NCBI GenBank assembly: GCA_038231615.1
Contig: JBBRLA010000391.1
Location: 1-8,071, forward strand
Length of the DNA stretch: 8,071 nucleotides
Source of the DNA: JBBRLA01 sp038231615
GTDB lineage: Bacteria > Myxococcota_A > Polyangia > Palsa-1104 > JAEUJZ01
Direction: 5' to 3'
Each line of letters opens with the position of its first letter. The first letter of the stretch is position 1. Positions 1 through 5,641 of the stretch are shown piece after piece. A program made the translations under genes and the position numbers. The notes below the pieces were generated by a model that was not told the origin of the DNA, did no database searches, and saw nothing but the letters and a program-made list of their open reading frames with translations.

Positions 1-53
1 GGCGCCCACTGCCTGATCTGCCTGACCACGCTCTTCCTTCACCGGACCTCTTG

Positions 54-134
54 GACTTGGTAGTCACCACCGGTGACCACCAAGTCTGTTCACCACCGGT
101 GACCACCAAGTCTGTTCACCACCGGTGATCTTGG
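54..134. repeat. 26-bp tandem repeat containing a 33-bp dyad
   Basis: A 26-bp unit beginning CACCACCGGTGACC occurs exactly at 65-90 and 91-116, and a third, partial copy starts at 117 and diverges after GGTGA. The first unit with its left flank forms an inverted repeat: arm 54-68 (GACTTGGT, A, GTCACC), loop 69-71, arm 72-86 (GGTGAC, C, ACCAAGTC), with one mismatch in 15 pairs. In addition, a 14-bp word, GGCGCCCACTGCCT, occurs at 1-14 and again at 150-163, bracketing the array. No gene is visible in 1-128. The array could be a protein-binding array, an intergenic repeat family or debris of a mobile element; the sequence alone does not decide. Confidence 0.75.
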
Positions 135-167
135 CCCATTATCGCCAGCGGCGCCCACTGCCTTCAG

Positions 168-476
168 TTGGTGGCTCCCGCGTTCTTCACCAGAATTCCG
201 CACTTTTTCATGCCCGCCAACAATGAAGGATATGGCGAAGCCGCAAGGCTCGACTTTCTGACCGGGTTACGTCATGTTGCCAACCATACCCCCGAGGGCG
301 CGTACTTTATCACCGCGATCACGACGTTCCGCAGCGTGACCGAGCAGGGCCAGCAGGGCCCTCGAATGCAGGATGGATCGCAGTGGTACAACCACTACGC
401 GCTCCAGCTGCTCCGCCCTTTCAACGGTCAAGATGCCAGCCAGTTGCTCGGGCACCTGAGCATCTATCCGCCATGA
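168..476 (+). CDS. Small hypothetical protein (about 102 aa)
   Basis: I do not recognise this protein. The reading frame is open from 129 (stop TGA at 126-128) and ends with TGA at 474-476. Possible starts are TTG 168, GTG 171 or ATG 210, none with a clear ribosome binding site, so the N-terminus is uncertain. The product is soluble-looking, with no signal peptide, membrane segment or cysteine. Its middle (HTPEGAYFITAITTF) looks like a folded beta/alpha core and its C-terminus is aromatic and leucine-rich. It overlaps the next small ORF by ATGA (473-476), the usual arrangement for translational coupling, which favours both being real. It may be the surviving C-terminal part of a larger gene, because the repeat array lies just upstream. 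Confidence 0.45.
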   Translation: MVAPAFFTRIPHFFMPANNEGYGEAARLDFLTGLRHVANHTPEGAYFITAITTFRSVTEQGQQGPRMQDGSQWYNHYALQLLRPFNGQDASQLLGHLSIYPP

Positions 477-628
477 CCAGCGATGTCTGGCAGGCCATCG
501 ACGAGCTGACTGGCGGTCAGATCAAGTCAGTGATGCGGGCAGTGTGGCAGAACAAGGATGCGATCGGGAAGTTCGCTCAGTGGTCAATCAAGCTCTGGAC
601 ATCCCTTCACGGTGCCCCCACACCCTGA
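473..628 (+). CDS. Very small hypothetical protein (51 aa), coupled to the preceding ORF
   Basis: The start ATG at 473 overlaps the stop of the previous ORF (ATGA). The frame extends open further upstream, to an ATG at 383, but that start would lie deep inside the previous gene; the coupled ATG is the better choice. The product begins MTSDVWQAIDELTGG and is predicted helical, mildly basic and tryptophan-rich (W6, W35, W42 and neighbours). It has no signal peptide and no known motif that I can see. Two small coupled ORFs can be a toxin-antitoxin pair or a phage-derived module, but nothing in the residues supports a specific family. Stop codon TGA at 626-628. Confidence 0.4.
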   Translation: MTSDVWQAIDELTGGQIKSVMRAVWQNKDAIGKFAQWSIKLWTSLHGAPTP

Positions 629-932
629 AACAGTGGACAGGACAAACAAAGGGCATTCTTCGTGAACTGATCGCCATCTCCCAAAGGTCCGACCTCTTTT
701 CATTTTACATAACAAAGAGCGTAAGGCATTCAAGGGCTGGTGAGCGTAAGTGAATCGTGGCCGGTTTTGAAGCCCCGAGGGTCAGGTCGGGAAAACGGCG
801 ATCGCCATCGCAGCTTGCAGGATCTGATCGCATCTACGTAGATCTGAAAGAAGGGCTACAGAAAAACGCCTGCGCCGCCCAATCTGGGGGCTCGTCAGGC
901 TCCACCTTGGCCGCCATGGATCACGAACCGTC
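629..932. other. Gene-poor stretch with short repeats
   Basis: No convincing gene is seen here; the short open frames lack start signals and family resemblance. Two small structures are visible: a perfect 12-bp palindrome, ATCTACGTAGAT (832-843), and a 9-bp direct repeat, GAGCGTAAG, at 717-725 and 742-750. Around 700-715 the sequence is locally AT-rich. There is no clear promoter and no hairpin followed by a T-run. Confidence 0.5.
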
Positions 933-1253
933 CTAAAAGCTTGACCCAGGCTGCTTGAGGAACTCGGTCTCTTCGTCGGTGCTGATGCGCCCCAGGAGGC
1001 GGTTCCTCCTGCCGCATGTCCCTACGGGTTCCCATTCGGGAACCCGCAGGGGCCGCTTCAGGCCCTCATGAGGCGGCAACTGCTCGCCGGACAGGTACTC
1101 CGCGTCGAGAATGCGCGCCGATGGCGGCAGGCGCAACAGATGGTTGAGCAGATCGATCAGGAGGTTCTTGTGCTCCTGGGTCCCAAAGATCTTTTTGAAG
1201 GGCAGGTCGAGTTTGGGGTCGGCGAAGACCGGCTTCATGGGCTTGCTGGCCAT
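933..1253 (-). pseudogene. Truncated Rpn-family nuclease / putative transposase (N-terminal part)
   Basis: The first 67 residues look like the start of the Rpn family (recombination-promoting nuclease, PD-(D/E)XK superfamily). Hallmarks are DPKLDLPFKKIFG at residues 12-24, then EHKNLLIDLLNHLL, and later ILDAEYLSGEQLPPHEGLKR. Full proteins are usually about 250-300 aa and carry the catalytic acidic residues and lysine after this part, in a segment on the pattern D-V-x-C followed by E-M-Q. Here the family-like sequence stops at residue 67 (codon 1053-1055). It is followed by unrelated Arg/Gly-rich sequence read through a strong hairpin, ending at TAA/TAG near 933. The catalytic core is therefore missing and the gene should be inactive. 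I chose ATG 1253 (MASKPMKP); an in-frame ATG at 1271 is an alternative. The gene follows the 443-aa lipoprotein gene on the same strand by about 75 bp. Confidence 0.75.
994..1050. repeat. Pair of hairpins (REP-like or insertion scar) inside the broken Rpn gene
   Basis: The strong hairpin has arms 1025-1033 (CGGGTTCCC) and 1038-1046 (GGGAACCCG) around the loop ATTC. The stem extends outwards with CCT/AGG pairs (1021-1023 with 1048-1050) after one mismatch. Sixteen bases to its left is a second inverted repeat, AGGAGG (994-999) and CCTCCT (1005-1010), with a 5-nt loop. No T-run follows on either strand, so a rho-independent terminator is unlikely. The outer edge of the large hairpin (1050) lies within 5 bp of the point where Rpn similarity ends. 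A palindromic REP or MITE-type element that interrupted the gene would explain this. Confidence 0.6.
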
Positions 1254-1291
1254 GATGTTGATATACACCATCCTCGGCGGTCTGTCACAGA
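1240..1291. repeat. 52-bp dispersed repeat, copy 1 (head of the Rpn gene)
   Basis: This segment matches 4481-4532 in the same orientation with a single difference (T at 1281, C at 4522). Read on the minus strand it covers the upstream region and first five codons of the Rpn gene (MASKP). Here it continues into the remaining Rpn coding sequence, so this is the more complete copy. Confidence 0.9.
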
Positions 1292-1329
1292 GCGCCAAGA
1301 CGAAGCCGGTCCGAATTTCCCGACAAGTT

Positions 1330-2661
1330 CTACCTGGGTGGGAACGGGGAGTTGGGAGCAGGATTGGCCAGATTGGCGGTCGGCGCTCTCCGGGTGAACC
1401 CGATTACGGCGCAATTGATGTCGATGCCCACGGCACCATAAGGAGCGCCGCCAGGGCCGGTCAACAAATCGGGTCGGGTCGCGGCCAGGTTGAAGACCAC
1501 GTTCTCGTCGATCTGGCGCTTGTTGAAACCCTCGGCGATTGCCTTCGCCGTCCACTCACCGAGCTGCGCGTCCCATAACGGGCTGTAGGCGTCGGCATGC
1601 CGTTTGTCGCTCAGGGTCGGGAAATCACCGAACACGTTCAGGAGGTCGCCACCGTTGCGTAAGGCGTCGATCAGCGCGGTGTTGCTCGCCGACGCGTCTT
1701 CTGAGGCGTGTCCGTCGCGGACCAGGTGCCGGAAGCCCTGGGACTGGCGATTGCCGGTACCGATTTGCCCATTCACGAACCCGAAGAGCCGTTCGCGGGC
1801 CGAGCCGAGAAAGTCATCCCCGCCGTTGTAGGGCGCATTCGCGAGCGCGGGGACGTGGACCGCGCGCTCCAGAGTGGCGGCCACCGCGTCATCCGCCTCC
1901 GTGCTGAGGTAGAGGATCGGCTCGCCGGCGTCGAAGCCCTTGACCAGCAGCAGGTCGACCCACGATTCGAGAAATTGCCCTGGGGGCGATGGGGGGGCGA
2001 TGTGGATGGCCAGGGCCCGATCCGAGGTGTTCGTATGGTGGACGACGTCAAAGGGACCGTCCCCGGTGGCCACGATCGGCGCGCTGTACACGACCGGACT
2101 TCCCTCGATCCGAATGAATGGACTGTATCCTTTCCCGGCCACGGCGCCCGGCGAAAAGGACGCCAGCGGGAAGCCGTCGGGCCCCGGGACCAGCGTCCGT
2201 GTCGGACTGAAGTCCGGCTCTCCCTGGAATCGGACCACCGCCGGCCCGAACCGGTTCGCTTCCGGCGTGGGCGACTCCAGCGTGACGGTCTGCACACACT
2301 CCGCACAGCCGTTCGCCATGTTGGCGAGCTTGGGGGCGTAGTTCAGGCCGCTGTTCTCCGCCAGCCCGAGGTCAGAGGACTCGGTGAGGATGTACCACAC
2401 CGTATGGCCGTTCGCCGTCCCTTTGTACAGGGGCAGGCGGACGGTGTCGGCCGACAGATCGACCTGGATAACGCTCTCCAGAACCAGTTTGTCTTGGGGC
2501 AGCAGTCCACTCAGTTGACCCAGCCCCCGAGCCTCCTCGGGTCGCTCACTCTCCGTTATGTCCTCGGTGTCAGCAGCGGTCTGCGGCGAGCTGTCACAGC
2601 CCGGTACCGTCCCCATCAACAGCGCCAGGGATGAACACATCAGCATGCTTCGGCTCTTCAT
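1330..2661 (-). CDS. Exported lipoprotein of unknown function (443 aa)
   Basis: The N-terminus is a lipoprotein signal peptide: MKSRSM, a hydrophobic stretch (residues 7-18) and the lipobox-like GTVPGC with the lipidated cysteine at 22, followed by a polar, acidic linker (23-48). The mature part runs from about 50 to 425. It carries a CxxC pair (NGCAEC, C119 and C122), a lone Cys417, and segments such as GYSPFIRIEGSPVVY (178-192), NGGDDFLGSARERLFGFVNG (279-298) and FGDFPTLSDKRHADAYSPLW (344-363). CxxC is not followed by His, so it is not a haem c site. I do not recognise a catalytic family; the aromatic- and Gly/Pro-rich pattern suggests a beta-rich periplasmic or surface protein. The start is well supported: SD AAGGAG at 2669-2674, 7 nt before ATG. 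The gene lies 108 bp downstream of the P460-like lipoprotein gene on the same strand, so co-transcription is likely. Confidence 0.85.
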   Translation of the reverse strand: MKSRSMLMCSSLALLMGTVPGCDSSPQTAADTEDITESERPEEARGLGQLSGLLPQDKLVLESVIQVDLSADTVRLPLYKGTANGHTVWYILTESSDLGLAENSGLNYAPKLANMANGCAECVQTVTLESPTPEANRFGPAVVRFQGEPDFSPTRTLVPGPDGFPLASFSPGAVAGKGYSPFIRIEGSPVVYSAPIVATGDGPFDVVHHTNTSDRALAIHIAPPSPPGQFLESWVDLLLVKGFDAGEPILYLSTEADDAVAATLERAVHVPALANAPYNGGDDFLGSARERLFGFVNGQIGTGNRQSQGFRHLVRDGHASEDASASNTALIDALRNGGDLLNVFGDFPTLSDKRHADAYSPLWDAQLGEWTAKAIAEGFNKRQIDENVVFNLAATRPDLLTGPGGAPYGAVGIDINCAVIGFTRRAPTANLANPAPNSPFPPR

Positions 2662-2769
2662 CGGCTCTCTCCTTCTCCATCGAATGCCTACCCGTAATGG
2701 GTGTCACCTGTTATAGGCATGTCACATGATCTTTCAATTATTTCAAGACTCAGGCCGGCGGGCTCCTCC
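2662..2769 (-). promoter_or_regulatory. Spacer between the two lipoprotein genes, with SD and weak dyad
   Basis: The minus strand shows a strong SD for the downstream lipoprotein (AAGGAG at 2669-2674). Next to it is a nested dyad, ACCC (2690-2693)/GGGT (2699-2702) within GCCT (2686-2689)/AGGC (2715-2718). No T-run follows in either direction, so I do not call a terminator. The two genes may form one transcript with an mRNA hairpin between them. Confidence 0.4.
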
Positions 2770-3306
2770 CTACTTCACCTGCGTATAGACGAAGTCGTGG
2801 CCGGAGTGCATGGCATCGCTGCCGGCACCCTGGTGGCAGCCCACGCACACCGACTTGGCCTGGCCGCTGCCGCCTGTGCCGTCAGCCACCACGCCGTACT
2901 GATCGATGGTGAGGCCGGGGACCATGGTCCCCGGCGGGACGCGCTCGTACCAGTACCAGGTGTCGCCGGTCTTGCCGGTCGTGACGTGCAGCGACACGGC
3001 GTAGCCGACGATCATGGAGCCAGCGTCGTTGTACAGCTCCTTGACGTTGGAGGACTCGACCGGATACTCGCCGCCGCCGGCCTGGCTGATGAGCCCGTTG
3101 GAGCAAATGCGGTTCATGCCGTGCGGTGAAGGGGACCGAGCAGGGTGCGCCGTCCCCTCGCAGCGCCACGCCTTGTAGGGGCCGGTGCTCAGCCACTGTT
3201 CGATGCTGGCCCGCCCCATGGGCGGCGTCTGCGAGCTGTCCACGCCATTGCCGCAGCCAAGGACCAGGCCCATCAAACAAACATTCAGGATCGCGGATCG
3301 CTGCAT
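2770..3306 (-). CDS. Cytochrome P460-like haem lipoprotein (178 aa)
   Basis: The signal peptide ends in the lipobox VLGC, with the lipidated cysteine at residue 18, so the protein should be membrane-anchored and face the periplasm. The C-terminal haem c motif is CVGCH (154-158), followed by GHDFVYTQVK. The upstream pattern resembles the cytochrome P460 / cytochrome c'-beta fold: HGMNRICSNG (62-71), then NVKELY (88-92), then GYAVSLHVTTG and GDTWYWYE (114-121). Family members bind one c-type haem and act on hydroxylamine or nitric oxide; in true P460 a lysine is cross-linked to the haem. K89 is a lysine to examine for this role, but I cannot align it rigorously. Two further cysteines (C49, C68) could form a disulfide. 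The start ATG 3306 is preceded by SD AGGAGG (3312-3317); an upstream in-frame start at 3345 would give no lipobox spacing. The gene is divergent from a LysR gene, its likely regulator. Confidence 0.8.
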   Translation of the reverse strand: MQRSAILNVCLMGLVLGCGNGVDSSQTPPMGRASIEQWLSTGPYKAWRCEGTAHPARSPSPHGMNRICSNGLISQAGGGEYPVESSNVKELYNDAGSMIVGYAVSLHVTTGKTGDTWYWYERVPPGTMVPGLTIDQYGVVADGTGGSGQAKSVCVGCHQGAGSDAMHSGHDFVYTQVK

Positions 3307-3407
3307 CTCTTCCTCCTCGTTCGAACGAGTTGATCTGCAGCACATATGCCCCTTTGTGGGCAGGCCCCGCCATTGCTTTCTCGTCTTTTGACGTATAATG
3401 CCTGGTT
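3307..3407. promoter_or_regulatory. Divergent P460 / lysR control region
   Basis: The 101-bp region holds a perfect 14-bp palindrome, CTCGTTCGAACGAG (3316-3329), that touches the P460 SD (3312-3317). A second inverted repeat is TGCCC (3347-3351)/GGGCA (3358-3362). For lysR there is a consensus -10 box TATAAT (3394-3399) with TTGCTT (3373-3378) as a possible -35 at a short 15-bp spacing. The -10 box ends 8 bp before the lysR ATG at 3408. LysR proteins typically bind dyads between themselves and a divergent target, so the two inverted repeats are candidate operators. I could not pick out a confident promoter for the P460 direction. Confidence 0.6.
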
Positions 3408-4286
3408 ATGAATAAGCTGATAGCGAACTTCGAGCGGCTCTGGGCGCTCGATCTCGTCTGCCGCCTGGGCAGTGTGTCGGCGGCGGCGGCGGCCCTGGCC
3501 ATCAGCCAGCCAGCCCTGTCGCGGAAGCTGGCGGTGCTCGCCGACGAACTCGGCTTCGCGCTGCTGGAGAAGCGCGGGAGGCACGTTGCCCTGACAGATC
3601 GCGCCATGGCCCTGCTCCCCATGGTGCGGTCGGCGTTCGCTACGCTGGACGCCTGCTGGGAGGGTCAGGAGGACGCGGGCCGCCGCCGCCTCGCGGCGCG
3701 CATCGGCATCGTCGAGAGCATCGCGGTCTATCTCCTGCCGCGGATGCTCTCACAGTTGTATTACCGCTTCCCGGACGTCGAGTTCCGTTTCCAGATCGCC
3801 GCCAGCGATGACATCGAGACGATGACGAAGGACGGTCGTCTGGACTGCGGCATCTCCATCTCGCGGCGGCTGCGCAAGGACATCGGCCAGATCGACCTCT
3901 ATCATGACACCTTTGCTTTCTTCGCCACCGGAACGGCCGGAACGGCCGGACTCACGGAGCTGATCGCCTTTCCTTTGCGGGACCGGCCAATGATGAAGCA
4001 GGTGAACGAGGAGCTGAGCGCGCTCCGCATCGCGTACGTCAACCGGGTGGAGGTGTCCAGCTTCGAGGTAGCGCGCGCGCTCATCCGCGGGGCCTACGGC
4101 TTCGGGTATCTACCCGAGCGGGTCGCGCTGGAGGATCTGCGCCACGGATCGCTACGACGGATCGGGCGCGGGTTCGGCGAGCACATGGGGGTTTTCTCGT
4201 CGAACCCGACCTTTCTACGCGCGCGCCGCGAACTCGTATGCCCACTGGTCGAGTTCGTAGGCGGCGTCGCGCGCTCGATGCGCTGA
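3408..4286 (+). CDS. LysR-family transcriptional regulator (292 aa)
   Basis: This is a DNA-binding regulator of typical LysR length. The N-terminal winged helix-turn-helix spans about residues 8-65, with GSVSAAAAALAISQPALSRK (21-40), then LADELGFALLEKRGRHVALTDRA as the wing and linker. A helical linker follows, and then the effector-binding domain from about residue 97 (ARIGIVESIAVYLLPRML) through DCGISISRRL and GAYGFGYLPE near 225-240. The effector cannot be read from sequence. The start is fixed by the position of the helix-turn-helix relative to the Met. No SD precedes ATG 3408, and the -10 box lies only 8 bp upstream, suggesting a leaderless or very short-leader mRNA. Its divergent position makes the P460-like lipoprotein operon its most probable target, and autoregulation is usual in the family. 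Confidence 0.93.
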   Translation: MNKLIANFERLWALDLVCRLGSVSAAAAALAISQPALSRKLAVLADELGFALLEKRGRHVALTDRAMALLPMVRSAFATLDACWEGQEDAGRRRLAARIGIVESIAVYLLPRMLSQLYYRFPDVEFRFQIAASDDIETMTKDGRLDCGISISRRLRKDIGQIDLYHDTFAFFATGTAGTAGLTELIAFPLRDRPMMKQVNEELSALRIAYVNRVEVSSFEVARALIRGAYGFGYLPERVALEDLRHGSLRRIGRGFGEHMGVFSSNPTFLRARRELVCPLVEFVGGVARSMR

Positions 4287-4349
4287 CGCGGCGATTCGAT
4301 AAGGTGAAGGAAGAGCAAAGATCGAGGTGCCCCATCCGATCGGATCGGC

Positions 4350-4460
4350 CTACTTCACCTGGCTGTACACGAAGTCATGGCCCTGGTGCTCTTCCACCCC
4401 CGCGCCCATATGACAGCCGACGCACAACTCATGCGCCGGGCCGCTCCCAACACCACCCGA
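4350..4460 (-). pseudogene. C-terminal remnant of a second cytochrome P460-like gene
   Basis: On the minus strand, 36 sense codons end in TAG (4350-4352). They read a Gly/Ser linker, then LCVGCHMGAG (haem motif CVGCH at 4410-4424), then GHDFVYSQVK. The intact gene at 2770-3306 has the same layout: Gly/Ser linker, CVGCHQGAG, GHDFVYTQVK. The DNA is clearly diverged between the copies, so this is not a very recent duplication. A TGA stop in frame at 4461-4463 and the adjacent Rpn-head repeat show that the N-terminal three quarters is gone. It has no start codon in context and should not make a functional cytochrome. Confidence 0.85.
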
Positions 4461-4480
4461 TCAAGCGAATGATTGTCATT

Positions 4481-4532
4481 GGCTTGCTGGCCATGATGTT
4501 GATATACACCATCCTCGGCGGCCTGTCACAGA
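4481..4532. repeat. 52-bp dispersed repeat, copy 2 (orphan Rpn head)
   Basis: One base differs from copy 1 at 1240-1291. On the minus strand it again reads the Rpn upstream region and the codons MASKP. After MASKP the sequence departs from Rpn at once and within 20 bp enters the P460 remnant, so only the 5' tip of an Rpn gene remains. The near-identity, against clear divergence of the neighbouring P460 copies, suggests that this piece arrived or was copied more recently. Confidence 0.88.
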
Positions 4533-4604
4533 TCCACGGTCCCTACATTCTGGTATCCATGTCCGACTTCCTGCGCCACATGCTGATCAAGCAGTTCGCC
4601 GCAG

Positions 4605-4627
4605 CGATCGATCGATCGATCGATCGA
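4605..4627. repeat. CGAT tetranucleotide tandem repeat
   Basis: Five perfect CGAT units plus CGA form a 23-bp run just downstream of the Uma2-type stop codon. It contains five GATC sites in 20 bp. Such runs are prone to slipped-strand change, and GATC is the Dam methylation site where Dam is present; nothing shows a coding role here. Confidence 0.9.
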
Positions 4628-4672
4628 CGCGCTGGGACGCGCGCGACAGCCGGTGTTTTCCACCGGGGAATC

Positions 4673-5641
4673 TCAGCGGGCAGGGGGGTCAGGCGATATG
4701 AGATGTAGTTCCGCCACCGAGGCCACCGTCCGGGCCTGCTCCAGCCAGTCCAGCAGCCGGTCGTGGTCGCGGCACGAGCGGATCGCGGCCTTTTCCGGCT
4801 CGGTAACGGGAAGGGCCCGCTCCAGAATACGCACCAGGACCCTCTCGGCCACCAACTGGTGCTCTGTCTCCTCCCGCTTTTGCTCCGCCGCCTCCCGCTT
4901 TTGCTCCGCCTCCTCCAAATGGCGCTCCGCCTCCTCGATGGCCTGCTGCCGATCATCGGCCATCTGCTGGAGCTGGGAGATCCGTTCGCGGGCGCTGGGG
5001 ATGAGGGCGTTGCCGATGAAGAAGCGCAGGCGGCCCTCAATGACAGCCAACTCCAGATCCAGCAGCGTCGAGGAGAAGCGACCGGCCCGCGGCAACATCG
5101 GCGTATATTCGGTGGCGCCGGGCGCGGCAACCCTCCATGCCCTCAAGACCCGGTTGCGACAATCATAGGCGAAGTACTCGGGGATGCCCAGCCGGGCGAA
5201 CCTCACCAGGTTGTCACGCAGGTCCTTCTGAGCCCGGCCCTTGTTGCGTAGTTCCAAGATGAAGTCGATGCCGCGGTTTTCATCGGCCACCCGCCAACTG
5301 TCGCGGTCGCGCTGTGGGTCGGCCACGTCCAGGACGGCCAATAGGTCCGGGGCGAAGGCGTCCTCGCCCGGATACAGGACAGCCAGTTCGCAGGCCAGGA
5401 AGACCCGGCGGCCGGTGCCGTCAAAATAATCGTCCAGGTCGTTGAAGGCGCGGTTCTTGGATCGGAAGTGCCGGGTGCTCTCGGACATCGCCGAAATGTC
5501 GGCGTTGAGTGTGAGGCAGATGCGCTGCTCCGCCGCGGTCCGCTCCGCCTCCGTCATGGCCGCCCATTCGGCAGCGGTGGGTACCCGGAGGCTGTCTTTC
5601 GGCGCGGACGGGGCGACGCGCTCAGCAAGGTCGTGGGACAT
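4673..5641 (-). CDS. Uma2-family (DUF820-like) PD-(D/E)XK protein with C-terminal coiled coil (322 aa)
   Basis: Residues about 60-170 match the Uma2 nuclease-like fold: APDLLAVLDV (97-106), then GIDFILELRNKG (124-135), KDLRDNLVRFARLGIPEYFAYD (139-160) and a strand ending RVLRAWRV. The putative catalytic residues are D99, E130 and K134, all present, so the site may be intact. The family's role is unclear; members occur in many copies in some genomes. Residues 220-262 form a charged coiled coil (EEAERHLEEAEQKREAAEQK and on), encoded by an almost exact 20-bp repeat at 4870-4889 and 4891-4910. The last 60 residues (RILERALPV, then DRLLDWLEQA) are a helical cap. Start ATG 5641 (MSHDL) is preferred over the upstream TTG 5677; neither has a good SD. 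The N-terminal 60 residues, with TEAERTAAEQ and HFRSKN, are an extension before the nuclease core. Confidence 0.85.
   Translation of the reverse strand: MSHDLAERVAPSAPKDSLRVPTAAEWAAMTEAERTAAEQRICLTLNADISAMSESTRHFRSKNRAFNDLDDYFDGTGRRVFLACELAVLYPGEDAFAPDLLAVLDVADPQRDRDSWRVADENRGIDFILELRNKGRAQKDLRDNLVRFARLGIPEYFAYDCRNRVLRAWRVAAPGATEYTPMLPRAGRFSSTLLDLELAVIEGRLRFFIGNALIPSARERISQLQQMADDRQQAIEEAERHLEEAEQKREAAEQKREETEHQLVAERVLVRILERALPVTEPEKAAIRSCRDHDRLLDWLEQARTVASVAELHLISPDPPAR
4870..4910 (-). repeat. 21-bp-period duplication in the Uma2 coiled coil
   Basis: The plus-strand word CCTCCCGCTTTTGCTCCGCC occurs at 4870-4889 and 4891-4910. A 21-bp period equals one heptad, so each copy adds one coiled-coil heptad (AEQKREA-type). 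This is consistent with growth of the helix by slippage. Confidence 0.85.

Larger units (their letters stand above)
4461..4672. other. Gene-debris stretch between the P460 remnant and the Uma2-type gene
   Basis: This interval joins three pieces: a 20-bp linker, the Rpn-head repeat (4481-4532), and about 140 bp with no recognised gene containing a CGAT run (4605-4627). A plus-strand frame from ATG 4469 begins with a hydrophobic MIVIGLLAMMLIYTILGGLS segment. However, that segment is the antisense of the Rpn head, has no SD, and continues into the Uma2 gene on the other strand. I therefore treat it as a shadow. Confidence 0.5.

Noticed and set aside
54..134. CRISPR array
   Set aside because: The 26-bp units abut directly without spacers, and there are only two full units.
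1021..1050. Rho-independent terminator
   Set aside because: The stem is strong, but neither strand has a T-run after it, and it lies inside an open reading frame.
1708..2634. Plus-strand 308-aa open frame antisense to the 443-aa lipoprotein gene
   Set aside because: The composition is Arg/Gly/Val-rich as expected for a GC-rich shadow. The minus-strand gene has a lipoprotein signal and an ideal SD.
4605..4627. Replication origin or SeqA-type GATC cluster
   Set aside because: The GATCs come from one microsatellite, with no DnaA boxes, no AT-rich unwinding region and no replication gene nearby.
4469..4708. Plus-strand small membrane protein beginning MIVIGLLAMMLIYTILGG
   Set aside because: The hydrophobic part is the antisense of the Rpn head repeat and also appears at 1240-1290 in a frame with no start signal. 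There is no SD, and the frame runs into the Uma2 gene on the other strand.
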